A stretch of DNA of 64,000 nt from Aurelia coerulea (Eukaryota; Cnidaria; Scyphozoa; Semaeostomeae; Ulmaridae). Of the stretch, positions 61,971 to 64,000 are shown piece after piece. A program made the position numbers and the translations under genes. A model generated the notes under the pieces. It worked only from the letters and a program-made list of their open reading frames with translations, did not search any database and was not told the origin of the DNA. The stretch is from positions 17,777,501-17,841,500 of the forward strand of contig CM076955.1 in the NCBI GenBank assembly GCA_039566865.1, in the 5' to 3' direction. Each line of letters begins with the position of its first letter. The first letter of the stretch is position 1.

Positions 61971-62522
61971 TCATCTGCAGATGTTGCAACTGCAAGTGTC
62001 TCCTTTCCAGCTCTTAATCATATTTTTGAATTGCTCTGCGTTTTGAGCAGCTTTTATCGTGTCAGATAACGTGTTCCACAAAATGCTTCTTCTAAATGAT
62101 AAAGAATTGTTCCCATAAACTAACGTATTGGTTTTAGGGAGCTGCAGGAGGTTATTTGTTCGTAGGTCATATTGAATGTCCTTTGGTGTGAAGAACTCAA
62201 ACATGAAGGAGGGGCAAGCCGCATTTATGCATTTATATATTTCAAGCATTAGTTTTTGCAAATTTTTGCAATGGATTGTTAACTCACCCGACCTTCTCAA
62301 GAGATCTTCAAACGATGCATCATAGTCCCTTTACAGAACTTTCAGTGCACGTTTGTGCAAACGGTTGATTGTGTTGTTTGCAGTCTTCCAACAGAAAGTG
62401 TTGTTTGCAGTCTTCCCACTCTTTATGATTTGAGTTATCACAATGGCGAAGGCTTTCTGAATTGAAATACAGGTTATTTGACCAAATATTCTAGCTTGTG
62501 TTTTCGAGGAATTAACTTGCAA
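61971..62522 (-). pseudogene. LINE retrotransposon 3' remnant
   Basis: Frames read NRLHKRALKVL, a stop, then FEDLLRRSGELTIHCKNLQK, DLRTNNLLQLP and YGNNSLSFRRSILWNTL, and end CSCNICR. This is the C-terminal region of a CR1/L2/jockey-like reverse transcriptase. An in-frame stop and the missing 5' part make it dead. Confidence 0.85.
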
Positions 62523-62879
62523 AATAAATAAACATCTACAGAATTCAAGGTGGGAAACGTATATTTATATACGAAACTAAGAATTTTGTGCACATTAGTG
62601 AAGTATCATTTGTAGTTTGTCATATCGTTATGGCAAAGACTTTGTGTAGAACCCACCCACTCTTCTGCGTGGCTCTGCCTGTCAAATCATCGAATGTGTT
62701 TAGGCTAAACACAACATAGCTAAAGGCTCTTTTGCACATAGAATATTAATCAAAAGTATCTGCGACAATCTTGGTGATCGAGCTTTGGTCGAGGATTTGT
62801 GTTCTATTTTTCTCAGGCCGAATATTTGAAAGTTTTAATGGATATCAAAAGTTCCATCACATTTCATAAGCCTGGTTTC

Positions 62880-63823
62880 CATTTGATCGTTTCGATCGTC
62901 TCAGTCGCCTCAGTCGCCTGAAATTGTGTTCAGGCGATTCAAACGATTATATGGAAACATTTTGCAGACGATTGCTGACGATTGCTAACGATCCAGGCGA
63001 CCCGGACGATCGCGATCGTTTCGATAGAAATGAGTTCTATCCGGACGATCGGTACGATCCGGAACGATCGTAAATTGTTTATGGAAACCAGTTCAGACGA
63101 TTGGGACGACTGAGACGATTGAAATAGATCTCAAGATGCAATGTTTGATCTTGATCAGTCTCAAATTTTCCCGAGGGGCCCAAGGGCATCTGAAGAAAAA
63201 TTCCCTGTCGTGAAGACGAAGCTCTTGTACCAGAGTGTCGTACATCCCCAGCTCTTCTCTCTTCTGAAATATCTTCCTCACCCAGAAGCTATGATTCCTT
63301 GGCTCTTTTTTCGACTCTGTCTCTTCAGAATGACGATCAACAAATACGCAGTGAGTTTTGCCCCATGATTTACCGAGCGATTTACCGCAGTCATATTATA
63401 GGAAGCTGATTTGGTACCAAAAAGCTTCTTTGCTCGTAGACTTGCTCCAAGTCTCTTCAGTGGACCATCAGCAATAAAACAATATAATTTCTTCTGCGGG
63501 GGCGTAAGCTACTGCGAAGGAGAAGTGAGAACGAAACTGAATATTCAGTTTCGTTCTCACTTCTCCTTCGCAGCGTCACCTTAGTAGTTTACGCCCCCGC
63601 AGAAGAAATTATATTCTTTTATTGCTGATGGTCCACTGAATAGACTTGGAGCAAGTCTACTTTGCTCGTTCATACTTTTGTCAATGCATGCTTGCGAACG
63701 ATCAAAACGATTATATGGGAACAAGGACGCACAAGGATCGTCTGGATCGTGCGAATCGCTTCAAATTTTGGCGACGATTGGCGACGATTGCCGACGATCG
63801 AAACGATCATATGGAAACCAGGC
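62880..63823. mobile_element. GCCTGGTTTCCAT element, copy 2
   Basis: The ends GCCTGGTTTCCATTTGATCG and ATATGGAAACCAGGC are flanked by ATAA and TTTA, degenerate TTAA. The body is rich in cgatcg and tcagtcgcc words. It contains a nested hairpin. Confidence 0.82.
63437..63659. mobile_element. Mutator-like palindrome nested in 62880-63823
   Basis: A 223-bp near-perfect palindrome, ends TAGACTTGCTCCAAGTCT and GACTTGGAGCAAGTCTA, flanked by the perfect 9-bp duplication CTTTGCTCG (63428-63436, 63660-63668). Confidence 0.92.
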
Positions 63824-63861
63824 TTTAGACATAGACAAGAAAACACTGCAATGAAACTTAC

Positions 63862-63900
63862 GTAGAAGCTGCGATGAAACTGGCTGCCATTAAAAACCAT
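63862..63900 (-). CDS. Possible first coding exon of an unknown gene
   Basis: The ATG at 63900 opens MVFNGSQFHRSFY and is followed directly by a good donor, gtaagt. A cacgtg E-box-like site lies upstream near 63929. There is no homology or downstream exon, so the call rests only on signals. Confidence 0.2.
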
Positions 63901-64000
63901 ATCTGCATTAAAAGCCCACGTCTTTAGTCACGTGCGCGGGCTGTCCCGTACTGACATTTTTATTGCAGAATGAAAATCGTTCCTAATCAAAGTCCCACAG

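Overview
The window reads as nuclear DNA of an animal, most likely an anthozoan cnidarian (stony coral or sea anemone). It is AT-rich, has small spliced exons with GT..AG borders in very long introns, and is dense in short non-autonomous transposons. Organism placement is inference: it rests on the intron-rich PARN gene, the orphan rhodopsin-like receptors and the repeat landscape, not on a diagnostic marker. Almost every long open frame is chance or repeat-derived.

The one large gene runs on the minus strand from about 45.4 kb down to about 0.57 kb. Joining 23 exons by hand gives a frame-consistent reading of about 666 residues that I recognise as PARN, the poly(A)-specific ribonuclease. All catalytic positions (D28, E30, D290, H374, D379 in this numbering), the R3H insertion, the RRM and a basic nuclear-localisation tail are present. 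The last exon is the least certain and contains an 84/85-bp tandem repeat.

Intron 9 of PARN (20.29-33.79 kb) holds a duplicated block on the opposite strand. It consists of a receptor pseudogene (23.09-23.94 kb, broken by a 23-bp deletion), a roughly 3.1-kb minisatellite built from the receptor's own last codons and 3' flank, a repeat of the upstream flank, an intact paralogous receptor (30.09-30.95 kb), and decayed copies of the same minisatellite.

The rest is mostly mobile-element DNA. Comparing repeat copies, or filled against empty sites, gives precise borders for several classes: foldback elements with 9-bp target duplications (Mutator-like), elements flanked by TTAA (piggyBac-like), TA-flanked foldbacks with CCGGGTG ends, 8-bp-duplication hAT elements (one with a transposase remnant), a Drosophila-FB-like element with tandem-repeat arms, tRNA- and 5S-derived SINEs, and three LINE 3' remnants. 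Some sit within about 20 nt of PARN splice sites.

The right third (45.5-64 kb) has no convincing complete gene. It holds repeats, two linked small exons that look like the 3' end of an unknown minus-strand gene (58.24-58.59 kb), and a possible first exon at 63.9 kb.
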